DNA of 9,455 bases from JALYUA01 sp038229875. GTDB taxonomy: Bacteria > Acidobacteriota > Thermoanaerobaculia > UBA5066 > Gp7-AA6. The notes below the pieces were generated by a model. The model made no database searches, was not told where the DNA came from, and worked only from the letters and a program-made list of their open reading frames with translations. Location of the stretch: assembly GCA_038229875.1 (NCBI GenBank), contig JBBROA010000141.1, positions 1 through 9,455 of the forward strand, written 5' to 3'. Within the stretch, counting starts at the first letter, position 1, and the number at the start of each line of letters is the position of its first letter. Below, in pieces: positions 1 to 5,597 of this stretch. The position numbers were made by a program, and so were the translations under genes.

Positions 1-1
1 C

Positions 2-346
2 CTCGCGGCGCGCGCCCGCGCGCTCCTCCGTCGCAATACCGAGCGCCCCTCGACCGAGCTTTCCCTCGGAGATCTCCGGCTGCATCCCGGAAAACGGACG
101 GCGGAGCGCGACGGAAATCCGCTCTCGCTCACCGCGCGGGAGTTTACGATCCTGGAGAGCCTGATGCGCCGGCCCGGGGGCATCCTGTCGCGCGAGGAGA
201 TCCTCGAACAGGCATGGGGCGAGCGCGAGGAGCCCATGAGCAACACGATCGACGTCCTGATCGGACGGCTGAGAAAGAAGATCGACTCGCCGGGGAAGCC
301 GTCGCGCATCGAGACCGTCCGGGGGATGGGGTACCGGCTCCGGTGA
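2..346 (+). CDS. OmpR-family response regulator, C-terminal DNA-binding part (5' end outside window)
   Basis: About 114 codons are visible, ending at TGA 344-346; the receiver domain with its phospho-acceptor Asp lies left of the window. The visible part is a complete OmpR/PhoB-type winged helix. It opens with a short beta region (LSLGDLRLHP), followed by LTAREFTILESLMRRPG, the helix LSREEILEQAWG, the recognition-helix region NTIDVLIGRLRKKID and the C-terminal hairpin IETVRGMGYRLR. These are the family's hallmark motifs. As a family, such regulators bind tandem direct repeats upstream of target promoters after phosphorylation by a partner kinase. The partner is almost certainly the histidine kinase that follows, whose GTG start overlaps this stop (GTGA, 343-346), suggesting translational coupling. 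The specific signal and regulon cannot be read from the sequence, so no gene symbol is given. Confidence 0.93.
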   Translation, partial: LAARARALLRRNTERPSTELSLGDLRLHPGKRTAERDGNPLSLTAREFTILESLMRRPGGILSREEILEQAWGEREEPMSNTIDVLIGRLRKKIDSPGKPSRIETVRGMGYRLR

Positions 347-1800
347 AGTTTCCCTTCCATTTCGAACGCGCGCGGACGCGGCTCGCGATCTCCGGGGCGC
401 TTCTCTGCGCGCTCTTTCTGTCGCTTCTCGCGTGGGGCGCGCGCACCTCGGTCCGAGCGAAGACATACGCGGACATCGACGAGGAGCTCTACACACTCGC
501 GGTGGCGCTCGGCTCGAGCTTCGAGCTCGAAGGCCTGGAGGAGTCCAAGCGCGACACCCTGAAGGCCGGTCTCGAGGTCAATGCGTTCGAATTCCGTCTC
601 TCGAATCATTCCGCGATTCTCTTCCGCGAGGACACGCCGGTCGCCGCATCCGGCAACCTGCTGAAGACCCGGCTCCCGGGCGGAATCAGCCCCTACCGCG
701 ACCGCCCGGAAGTTCCCTACTCCGCGGTCGAGCCGTACAGCGGACAGAACAGGATGTGCCGGTTCTTGGTCACGCATCTGCAGGGAAAGGCGCACGGCGC
801 GACACTGGTCCTGTTCCGGTGGATCGGTCCGAACCTGCGGAGTCTCGGGCGGCTCGACCGCGCTCTCGCCGGGTTCGTTCTCCTGGGATTTCTCGGGACC
901 GCCGGGATTCTCGCCGGCGTCGTCGCGCGCGCGCTGAAGACGGTCGAGGAGGTGACCGCAACAGCCGAAGCGGTCGAGGCGACGGACCTCTCCAAACGCG
1001 TTCGCGTCCGGAAGGGACGAGGCGAGGAGTTCCGGCGCCTCGCCGCAGTGATCAACTCTCTTCTGGAGCGGCTCGAGCTCGCGTTCCGGGCGCAGAAACG
1101 GCTGATCGCGGACGCGGCGCACGAGCTGAAGACCCCGACAGCGGTCCTCGTCGGCGAGGCGCAGGAGGCGCTCCGACCGGACGCGACCCCTGAGGAGCGA
1201 AGGGAGTCGCTCGAGACGATCGAGCGGGTCTCGCGCGGTCTTGCGCGGGAAGTCGACGCCCTGCTGCTGCTCGCGCGCGGCGACGCGGCCGCGCCGTCGC
1301 GCCGCGCCCCCCTCGACCTGGGCGAGCTGGTCGAGCAGGCGGTCGAGGCGACGGAGCCCCTGGGGGGGCCTCGCGGCGTGCGCTGCGCATTTCGCCGCAT
1401 CGCGCCGGCCTGGGTGACCGGCGATCCGGCCGGACTCCAGCGCCTGGCCTCCAATCTGATCTCGAACGCCGTTCTCTATTCCTCGCGCGGAAGCGTCGTC
1501 GAGATCGCTTCAGGCTCCGACGGCCGCGAGGCGTTCATGGAAGTCCGCGACCGCGGCCCGGGGATCGTGCCGGAAGAACGGGCGAGGATCTTCGACCGGT
1601 TCGTGAGGCTCGATTCGGCGCGCGCGGAGAACCCGGAGGGCTCGGGCCTCGGCCTCGCCATCGTCGAGCAGGTCGTCCGCGCGCACCAGGGAAGAATCGA
1701 AGTCGAAGACCACCCGGGCGGCGGAGCGATCTTCCGAGCCGTCCTCCCGGCGTGCGAGCCCGAAATCGCCGCGGCGCCGATCACCGCCGCGGCGTCGTAA
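343..1800 (+). CDS. Membrane sensor histidine kinase with HAMP domain (CusS/OmpR-partner class)
   Basis: This 485-residue kinase autophosphorylates on His and passes the phosphate to the upstream regulator. I chose the GTG at 343 because it overlaps the regulator stop by 4 bp and places a basic N-terminus (FERARTR) just before TM1. The longer open frame to an ATG at 214 would lie inside the regulator gene. Visible order: TM1 about 13-33, a periplasmic sensor region about 34-172, TM2 about 176-196, HAMP about 197-250, and HisKA with the H-box DAAHELKTP (His260). The HATPase_c domain follows, with N-box LASNLISNA (Asn371, Asn375), G1 box DRGPG (Asp403), F-box region IFDRFVR and G2 box GSGLGLAI (433-440). 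All catalytic boxes look intact. The sensor region has no motif I recognise; the overall layout resembles CusS-like metal or envelope-stress sensors, but the ligand is unknown. The C-terminus ends in an Ala-rich tail. Confidence 0.93.
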   Translation: MKFPFHFERARTRLAISGALLCALFLSLLAWGARTSVRAKTYADIDEELYTLAVALGSSFELEGLEESKRDTLKAGLEVNAFEFRLSNHSAILFREDTPVAASGNLLKTRLPGGISPYRDRPEVPYSAVEPYSGQNRMCRFLVTHLQGKAHGATLVLFRWIGPNLRSLGRLDRALAGFVLLGFLGTAGILAGVVARALKTVEEVTATAEAVEATDLSKRVRVRKGRGEEFRRLAAVINSLLERLELAFRAQKRLIADAAHELKTPTAVLVGEAQEALRPDATPEERRESLETIERVSRGLAREVDALLLLARGDAAAPSRRAPLDLGELVEQAVEATEPLGGPRGVRCAFRRIAPAWVTGDPAGLQRLASNLISNAVLYSSRGSVVEIASGSDGREAFMEVRDRGPGIVPEERARIFDRFVRLDSARAENPEGSGLGLAIVEQVVRAHQGRIEVEDHPGGGAIFRAVLPACEPEIAAAPITAAAS

Positions 1801-1957
1801 GACTCCGAGCCAGGTATCGGCACAATCCGGGAAACGGCCGAAGCGCCGACCGCCCGCGGGCCGCCTCACCCCCAACCGACTTCCCCGAGCGCAAGACGCG
1901 GTAAGCGAGATCAATTCATCCCACCGCCTTCCAGGTTATTTCCGCCCCTCACCCCAA
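1801..1957. other. Intergenic stretch, left part of the convergent gap
   Basis: No convincing gene is seen here. The only pattern noted is the string CCTCACCCCCAACC at 1864-1877. It recurs with one C fewer at 1947-1959, where it leads into the palindrome at 1958-1985. The first may be a remnant of the same dispersed element. Together with the repeats to its right, this is the non-coding region between the kinase stop and the stop of the small secreted gene on the other strand. Confidence 0.5.
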
Positions 1958-1985
1958 CCCTCTCCCCCGGCGCGCGGGGAGAGGG
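1947..1985. repeat. C-rich extragenic palindrome (REP-like)
   Basis: Perfect 10-bp inverted arms, CCCTCTCCCC at 1958-1967 and GGGGAGAGGG at 1976-1985, enclose an 8-base loop. They are preceded by CCTCACCCCAACC. Strings of this form (CCTCACCCCAACCCTCTCCCC followed by its partial complement) are, from memory, common dispersed extragenic palindromes in high-GC bacterial genomes. The position between convergent genes is typical of REP-like elements. There is no T-run after the stem, so it is not a classical intrinsic terminator, though it may still stop or protect transcripts. Whether it is repeated elsewhere in the genome cannot be seen here. Confidence 0.6.
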
Positions 1986-2020
1986 AGCGGAGCTGCGCCT
2001 GCGCCACAATGGTGGTTAAG

Positions 2021-2075
2021 CCCGCATCGAGAGGAGTCTCCTGACCGAAGGGAGGGAGGAGCCTCTCGATGCGGG
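2021..2075. repeat. 14-bp perfect inverted repeat (long stem-loop)
   Basis: CCCGCATCGAGAGG at 2021-2034 is exactly complementary to CCTCTCGATGCGGG at 2062-2075, leaving 27 unpaired bases between. The interior contains a smaller near-palindrome, AGGAGTCTCCT at 2032-2042, which would compete with the base of the large stem. It sits 220 bp past the kinase stop and about 110 bp past the stop of the opposing secreted gene, so it could act as a two-way transcription barrier. No T-tract follows on either strand. It could also be the end structure of a small mobile repeat. Confidence 0.6.
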
Positions 2076-2079
2076 AGCC

Positions 2080-2148
2080 GCCGCGAACGAAGGGACAAGG
2101 CGAGCGGGCGAGCCGACGGGCGAGCCGCTCGCCGGTGCCGTTCGCGGC
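2080..2148. repeat. Nested inverted repeats with internal direct repeat
   Basis: Outer arms GCCGCGAACG (2080-2089) and CGTTCGCGGC (2139-2148) are perfectly complementary over 10 bp. Inside them a second pair, GGCGAGCGG (2099-2107) and CCGCTCGCC (2125-2133), is perfectly complementary over 9 bp. The segment between includes two copies of GGGCGAGCCG (2106-2115 and 2118-2127), 12 bp apart. The two nested stems could form one long interrupted hairpin. It begins 4 bp after the preceding 14-bp inverted repeat, so the two may be parts of one structured element. Confidence 0.55.
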
Positions 2149-2161
2149 GCGACGGCATGGC

Positions 2162-2222
2162 CCGTAGTGAGCGGAGGCGACGGTCAGCGGACGGCAGCTC
2201 CCGCAGTGAGCGAAGGCGACGG
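2162..2222. repeat. Imperfect 22-bp direct repeat (two copies)
   Basis: CCGTAGTGAGCGGAGGCGACGG at 2162-2183 recurs at 2201-2222 with two substitutions (T to C at base 4, G to A at base 13); the copies start 39 bp apart. The second copy lies inside the 3' end of the secreted-protein gene on the - strand and encodes residues 130-136 of it. The first copy abuts that gene's stop codon (2184-2186). The pattern suggests local duplication or insertion of a short repeat that has extended into the gene's 3' end. Confidence 0.6.
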
Positions 2223-2609
2223 AGGCGCCGCGATACGAATCGTCATCGCAATATGCCGCGTGTCCTTGTCGAGATACCGGAGCATCACCGACTCCCCGAT
2301 CTTCAGGTCTCCCCCGCTGATCTTGGTCGCCGAGGTCCAGACGAGGGAGGTCTCACGCCCCGCGGCGTCGCGGACGGAAAGGATTTTCTTTCCGGGGTCG
2401 AGACCGGAGACCCGGCCCGAAATCGGAACTCCGTGCGCTCTGACGCGCACCGCGGGGGTTCTGACCGTAACGGCCGTGCGGGTCGTGGCGGGTCGCGGCG
2501 AGACGCCGGGCGTGCGCGGCCGGGCGACCGGCGAAATTGCCTGCGCCTCGAGGAGAGAGAGCGAGATGAGGCCCGCGAGGAGGACCGCTATGAAATTGCC
2601 TCTGTTCAT
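2184..2609 (-). CDS. Small secreted protein of unknown function
   Basis: I do not recognise the family of this 141-residue protein. It begins with a clear Sec signal peptide: MNRGN, then hydrophobic residues 6-20, with probable cleavage after EAQA (Ala24). Residues 25-60 form a Pro/Thr/Arg-rich linker. Residues 61-126 look like a compact beta domain (ISGRVSGLDPGKKILSVRD, then DLKIGESVMLRYLDKD), in style like the small periplasmic OB/beta-barrel domains of DUF5666-type proteins; that comparison is an impression only. The start is supported by AGGAGGG placed 5 bases before ATG 2607-2609. The C-terminal tail PPSPSLTAGAAVR is partly encoded by a local direct repeat and may not belong to the original fold. 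A direct repeat in its upstream region (2645-2663) hints at control by an OmpR-type regulator. It lies 90 bp downstream of the M20 gene on the same strand. Confidence 0.8.
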   Translation of the reverse strand: MNRGNFIAVLLAGLISLSLLEAQAISPVARPRTPGVSPRPATTRTAVTVRTPAVRVRAHGVPISGRVSGLDPGKKILSVRDAAGRETSLVWTSATKISGGDLKIGESVMLRYLDKDTRHIAMTIRIAAPPSPSLTAGAAVR

Positions 2610-2644
2610 CGAGCCCTCCTTCGGTCTGCAGCCTAAGAAAGAGC

Positions 2645-2663
2645 GAGTGAACGGAGAGTGAAC
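2645..2663 (-). promoter_or_regulatory. Candidate response-regulator operator: 11-bp-period direct repeat
   Basis: Read on the - strand, GTTCACTC occurs twice with 3 bases between, at 2656-2663 and 2645-2652, a period of 11 bp. It lies 36-54 bases upstream of the ATG of the small secreted gene. Direct hexamer or heptamer repeats with an 11-bp period are the known operator form for OmpR/PhoB/PhoP-type regulators; the PhoP box is GTTTA-like hexamers separated by 5 bp. A weak -10-like TTAGGCT follows at about 2630-2636, so the repeat would cover the -35 region, as for activators of this family. The functional assignment is inference. Confidence 0.35.
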
Positions 2664-2672
2664 CGCCCCGCC

Positions 2673-2691
2673 TCGCCGTCCCAGACGGCGA
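2673..2691 (-). terminator. Short GC-rich hairpin after the M20 gene
   Basis: TCGCCGTC (2673-2680) and GACGGCGA (2684-2691) form a perfect 8-bp stem with a 3-base loop, starting 9 bases past the stop of the M20 gene. The position suits a terminator or a 3'-end stabilising hairpin separating the M20 transcript from the secreted-protein gene. No T-run follows on the - strand, so classical Rho-independent function is doubtful. Confidence 0.4.
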
Positions 2692-2699
2692 AGACTGCA

Positions 2700-3749
2700 T
2701 CACCCCGAGGGCTCCAGAAATTCCCGTCCCTCGCGCAACAGGCCCGCGATCAGCGCCCTGTAAAGGCCGGCTGCCTCTTCTACGGAGGCGAGCTCCACCC
2801 GCTCGTCCGCGGCGTGCGCATGAGCGATCTCGCCGGGCCCGACGAGCAGAGGGATGCCCCACCGGTCGAGCAGCGGCAGGTCGCAGGCGAAGGAAACGAT
2901 CTCGCCCGCCGGCGCTCCCCGGGGCGTGCGAAACGCGATCTTTTCGGAGCGATAGGGAACCGTGATCTCGCCCCGGCCCCGGGCCGCCTTCTCGAAGTGC
3001 GAGAGGACGGCACTGGTGGCCGCTCCGGTGCGCACCAGGATTTCCGCGCGGCCGTGCTCCGCGACGACGTTTGGAGCGGTACCGGCCGCGATGACCCCCA
3101 CGTTCACGGTGGTGTCTCCGAACACGGGATCCTCGGGAACCACAATCGCGCGGATCTCCGCCAGGAAGTCGAGAAGCGGATCGACGGCTGACCGCGCTCC
3201 CGCCGAGGCGGAAAGCGACGAGTGGGCGGCGACGCCGCGCGTTTCGATCGCGATTCTCAGACACCCCTTCGACCCGCCCACGAAGCGGTTGCCGGTCGGC
3301 TCTCCGCCGACGAGAAACTCGGCCGCGCGAGGCTGCGCATTGGCCGCGAGGGCGCCGTCCGAGCCCCGCTCTTCGCCCACCAGCAGCAGTAGTCCCGTGT
3401 CGCGGCTTCCCGCAGGGAGTTGCTCCAGCGCGAGGATCATTGCGGCGAGGCTTCCCTTCGCGTCGCAGGCGCCCCGCGCGAACAGGACTCCGTTTTCCTT
3501 TCGCGGCTCGAAAAACGGCGGAACGGTATCGGCGTGAGTGGAAAGGACCACCCGCGGAACGGGGCCTCGCGACGCGAACAGGTTCCGCCGGCCGGGAGAG
3601 ACCGCGATCGACTCGCATTCCCAGCCCCCGGCTCGGAGGCGGCGCTCGATGAACGCGACCACGTCGGCTTCCGCTCCGGTTACGGACGGGATCGCGACGA
3701 GCGCCTCGAGAAGCTCCCCGGCGCCGTCGGCAGGACCGGCCGGCCTCAC
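2700..3749 (-). CDS. M20-family metallo-deacylase (ArgE/DapE/LysK-like)
   Basis: This 349-residue cytoplasmic-type enzyme (no signal peptide) belongs to the M20 zinc amidohydrolases, which deacylate N-acyl amino acids or cleave small peptides. The whole dinuclear metal set is visible. STHADT gives ligand His72 and Asp74; ARGACDAKG gives bridging Asp96; GEERGSDG gives catalytic Glu126 and ligand Glu127; GGEPTG gives ligand Glu150; and GPGEIAHAHAADE gives ligand His312. His176 in AAHSS sits in the dimerisation (lid) domain, about residues 160-270. The GPG...AHAxDE ending and the length match acetylornithine deacetylase and LysK-type members rather than longer DapE, but no arginine or lysine biosynthesis genes are adjacent, so the substrate is open. 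The start is GTG at 3747-3749, chosen because the first helix (ELLEALVAIPSVTG) follows 11 residues later; no clear Shine-Dalgarno is seen. It is divergent from the amidohydrolase gene, 84 bp away. Confidence 0.88.
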   Translation of the reverse strand: MRPAGPADGAGELLEALVAIPSVTGAEADVVAFIERRLRAGGWECESIAVSPGRRNLFASRGPVPRVVLSTHADTVPPFFEPRKENGVLFARGACDAKGSLAAMILALEQLPAGSRDTGLLLLVGEERGSDGALAANAQPRAAEFLVGGEPTGNRFVGGSKGCLRIAIETRGVAAHSSLSASAGARSAVDPLLDFLAEIRAIVVPEDPVFGDTTVNVGVIAAGTAPNVVAEHGRAEILVRTGAATSAVLSHFEKAARGRGEITVPYRSEKIAFRTPRGAPAGEIVSFACDLPLLDRWGIPLLVGPGEIAHAHAADERVELASVEEAAGLYRALIAGLLREGREFLEPSG

Positions 3750-3833
3750 GGGCCCCCGGGGGGCGCGCGAAGGGCGGGCGATCTCAACGGAGCCCCGGAT
3801 GCGGCACGCACCGGAGAATCATAGACTCGCCCC
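3750..3833. promoter_or_regulatory. Divergent intergenic region (M20 gene / amidohydrolase gene)
   Basis: These 84 bp separate two genes that point away from each other and so must hold promoters for both, unless either is transcribed as a leaderless message. I see no convincing -35/-10 pair. An AT-richer patch, AGAATCATAGACT at 3815-3827, is the only candidate for a -10 region on the + strand. If used, the amidohydrolase mRNA would have a very short leader, which fits the lack of a well-placed Shine-Dalgarno before ATG 3834 (GGAG at 3813-3816 is 17 bases away). Confidence 0.3.
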
Positions 3834-5540
3834 ATGCGAAAACTTTTCTTTGGGGTCGCGGCTCTCGCAGCCGCGTCCATTGCCGTCTCGAGGCCTCGTA
3901 CCGCCGCGCCGAACGTGGTTGCGTTCGATCTCGTCTTCGAAAACGGCCGCGTGGCCGATGGCACGGGCGCACCGGTCTTTTCCGCGGACGTCGGCGTCCG
4001 GGCGGGACGGATCGCGGCCGTAGGAAAGCTCGCGGGGCGCCCGGCGCGGCGGCGCATCGACGCGCGCGGGCTCGTCATCGCTCCGGGCTTCATCGACCTG
4101 CTGGGGCAGTCGGAGTACAACGTGCTCGTCGACCCCCGCGCGGCCTCCAAGATCACCCAGGGGATCACCACGGAAGTCACCGGCGAAGGCGATTCCATCG
4201 CCCCGAAAGACGCGGCCGCCCTCCAGGAAGACCGCGACACCTGGGAGAAGTACGGCGTCTGGCCGGACTGGAAGACTCTCGACGGCTACTTCCGATCGCT
4301 CGAGCGGCGCGGCACCGCGATCAACATGGCGACCTTCGTCGGGTCCGGGACCGTGCGGTCCATGATCGTCGGAAAAGAGAATCGTCCCGCGACGCCCGAC
4401 GAGCTCGCGCGGATGGAGCGCATCGTCGACCAGGCGATGCGGGAAGGGGCGCTCGGCGTCTCCTCGTCGCTCCAGTACATCCCGAACATCTACTCGTCCA
4501 CCGAGGAACTGATCGCGCTGGCGCGGGTCGCGGCCCGCTATGGCGGCGCCTACTTCACGCACCAGCGTTCGGAAACCGGGCGAATCGACGCGTCGCTCGA
4601 CGAGGTCTTCCGCATCGCGAAGGAGGCGGGCATCCGGACGCAGATCTGGCACCTCAAAACCGCGTATCGCCCGAACTTCGGCCGCATGCCCGCCGTGCTG
4701 AAGCGGATCGAAGAGGCGCGCGCGCAGGGCCTGGACGTTGCCGCGAATCAGTACCCCTACGCCCGCGCTTCCAACGGCTTGGACGCCTGCCTGCCACCGT
4801 GGGTGCGGGAGGGGGGCCGCGACGCGCTCTTGAAGCGCCTGGCCGATTCCGCCACCCGCGACCGCGTCAAAGCGGACATGGACCGCGCGACCGCCGACTG
4901 GGAGAACCAGTACGCCGGTTCGGGGGGCCCCGAAGGCATCCTCGTCGCTTCGGTCCTCGCGACGGCTTTGAAGCCGCTCGAGGGCAAGACGATCGCGGAG
5001 ATCGCGAAGGACCAGCGGAAAGATCCGCGCGACGCGCTGATCGACATCGTCGTCGCGGACCGCGCCAACACGTCCTGCATCATCTCGATCATGGACGAGG
5101 CGGACGTGCGGACCGCGCTCGCGCATCCTCTGGTCTCCTTCGGAACGGACTCCGGCGCGCACGCGACGGACGGAATTCTGTCGAAGGAAGGATCGCATCC
5201 GCGGGGCTGGGGCTCGAGCGCCCGGATCCTGGGGCACTACGTGCGGGAAGAGAAGGTGCTGAGGCTCGAGGAAGCCATCCGCAAAATGACGTCCTTCGCG
5301 GCCGAAGCCGCGGGGCTTCCCGATCGGGGCCTCGTCAAGGTGGGATTCGCGGCCGACCTCGCCGTCTTCGATCCGGAGAGGGTGCGGGACCTCTCGACGT
5401 TCGTCGAGCCGAATCACTACAGCGAGGGATTCCCTTACGTTGCGGTCAACGGCGTTCTCGTCGTCGACAAGGGAGAGATGACCGGAAAGAGGCCGGGACG
5501 CGCCCTGCGCGGCCCCGGATACCGGGCGCCGCGCGGCTAG
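3834..5540 (+). CDS. Secreted D-aminoacylase-like amidohydrolase lacking the HxH motif
   Basis: This 568-residue protein belongs to the amidohydrolase superfamily, N-acyl-D-amino-acid deacylase (AmdohydroI_3) branch. A signal peptide is visible (MRKLF, hydrophobic 5-18, cleavage near SRPRTAA), implying export. The N-terminal beta-sandwich strand DLVFENGRVADGTGAP and the C-terminal one (VGFAADLAVFDPERV, about 503-517) frame a TIM barrel. Candidate metal or catalytic residues are His243 (YFTHQRSE), His273 (QIWHLK) and Asp439 (FGTDSGAH), corresponding to His220, His250 and Asp366 of the Alcaligenes enzyme. The usual PGFIDxHxH motif is PGFIDLLGQSE here, with Leu90 and Gln92 in place of the histidines. 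The Cys of the VGNCG motif is replaced by TGEGDS (Glu118). I recall other database amidohydrolases with this GQSE/GEG variant, so it is probably a real subfamily, not decay. The frame is intact and ends in TAG. Substrate unknown; N-acyl-D-amino acids or related amides are plausible. Confidence 0.88.
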   Translation: MRKLFFGVAALAAASIAVSRPRTAAPNVVAFDLVFENGRVADGTGAPVFSADVGVRAGRIAAVGKLAGRPARRRIDARGLVIAPGFIDLLGQSEYNVLVDPRAASKITQGITTEVTGEGDSIAPKDAAALQEDRDTWEKYGVWPDWKTLDGYFRSLERRGTAINMATFVGSGTVRSMIVGKENRPATPDELARMERIVDQAMREGALGVSSSLQYIPNIYSSTEELIALARVAARYGGAYFTHQRSETGRIDASLDEVFRIAKEAGIRTQIWHLKTAYRPNFGRMPAVLKRIEEARAQGLDVAANQYPYARASNGLDACLPPWVREGGRDALLKRLADSATRDRVKADMDRATADWENQYAGSGGPEGILVASVLATALKPLEGKTIAEIAKDQRKDPRDALIDIVVADRANTSCIISIMDEADVRTALAHPLVSFGTDSGAHATDGILSKEGSHPRGWGSSARILGHYVREEKVLRLEEAIRKMTSFAAEAAGLPDRGLVKVGFAADLAVFDPERVRDLSTFVEPNHYSEGFPYVAVNGVLVVDKGEMTGKRPGRALRGPGYRAPRG

Positions 5541-5545
5541 TCGAT

Positions 5546-5574
5546 AGCCGGTTCGCAAATTCGAAGAACCGGCT
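5546..5574 (+). terminator. Intercistronic hairpin after the amidohydrolase gene
   Basis: AGCCGGTTC (5546-5554) pairs perfectly with GAACCGGCT (5566-5574), giving a 9-bp stem with an 11-base loop that itself contains the palindrome TTCGAA. Only three T follow. The stem starts 5 bases after the amidohydrolase stop and ends 23 bases before the next ATG. It may be a weak terminator or attenuating structure, or may protect the upstream transcript. Confidence 0.5.
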
Positions 5575-5597
5575 TTCCCGGACGCGTCCTTTCGCAC

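Noticed and set aside
214..342. ATG at 214 as the start of the histidine kinase
   Set aside because: It would overlap the response regulator by 133 bases and add 43 Arg/Asp-rich residues before TM1; the GTG at 343 gives the usual coupled overlap.
2162..2222. Short direct repeats as a CRISPR array
   Set aside because: There are only two imperfect copies, no regular spacers and no cas genes; one copy lies inside a coding sequence.
2157..2661. Small + strand open frames over the repeat region and secreted gene as an extra coding gene
   Set aside because: The translations are Arg/Ser-rich and run through palindromes and repeats; the - strand has a good ribosome-binding site and signal peptide.
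2353..3618. 421-codon - strand open frame overlapping the M20 and secreted-protein genes in another frame
   Set aside because: The Arg-rich, low-complexity translation lacks any motif and spans two genes whose own frames show full catalytic or signal-peptide features.
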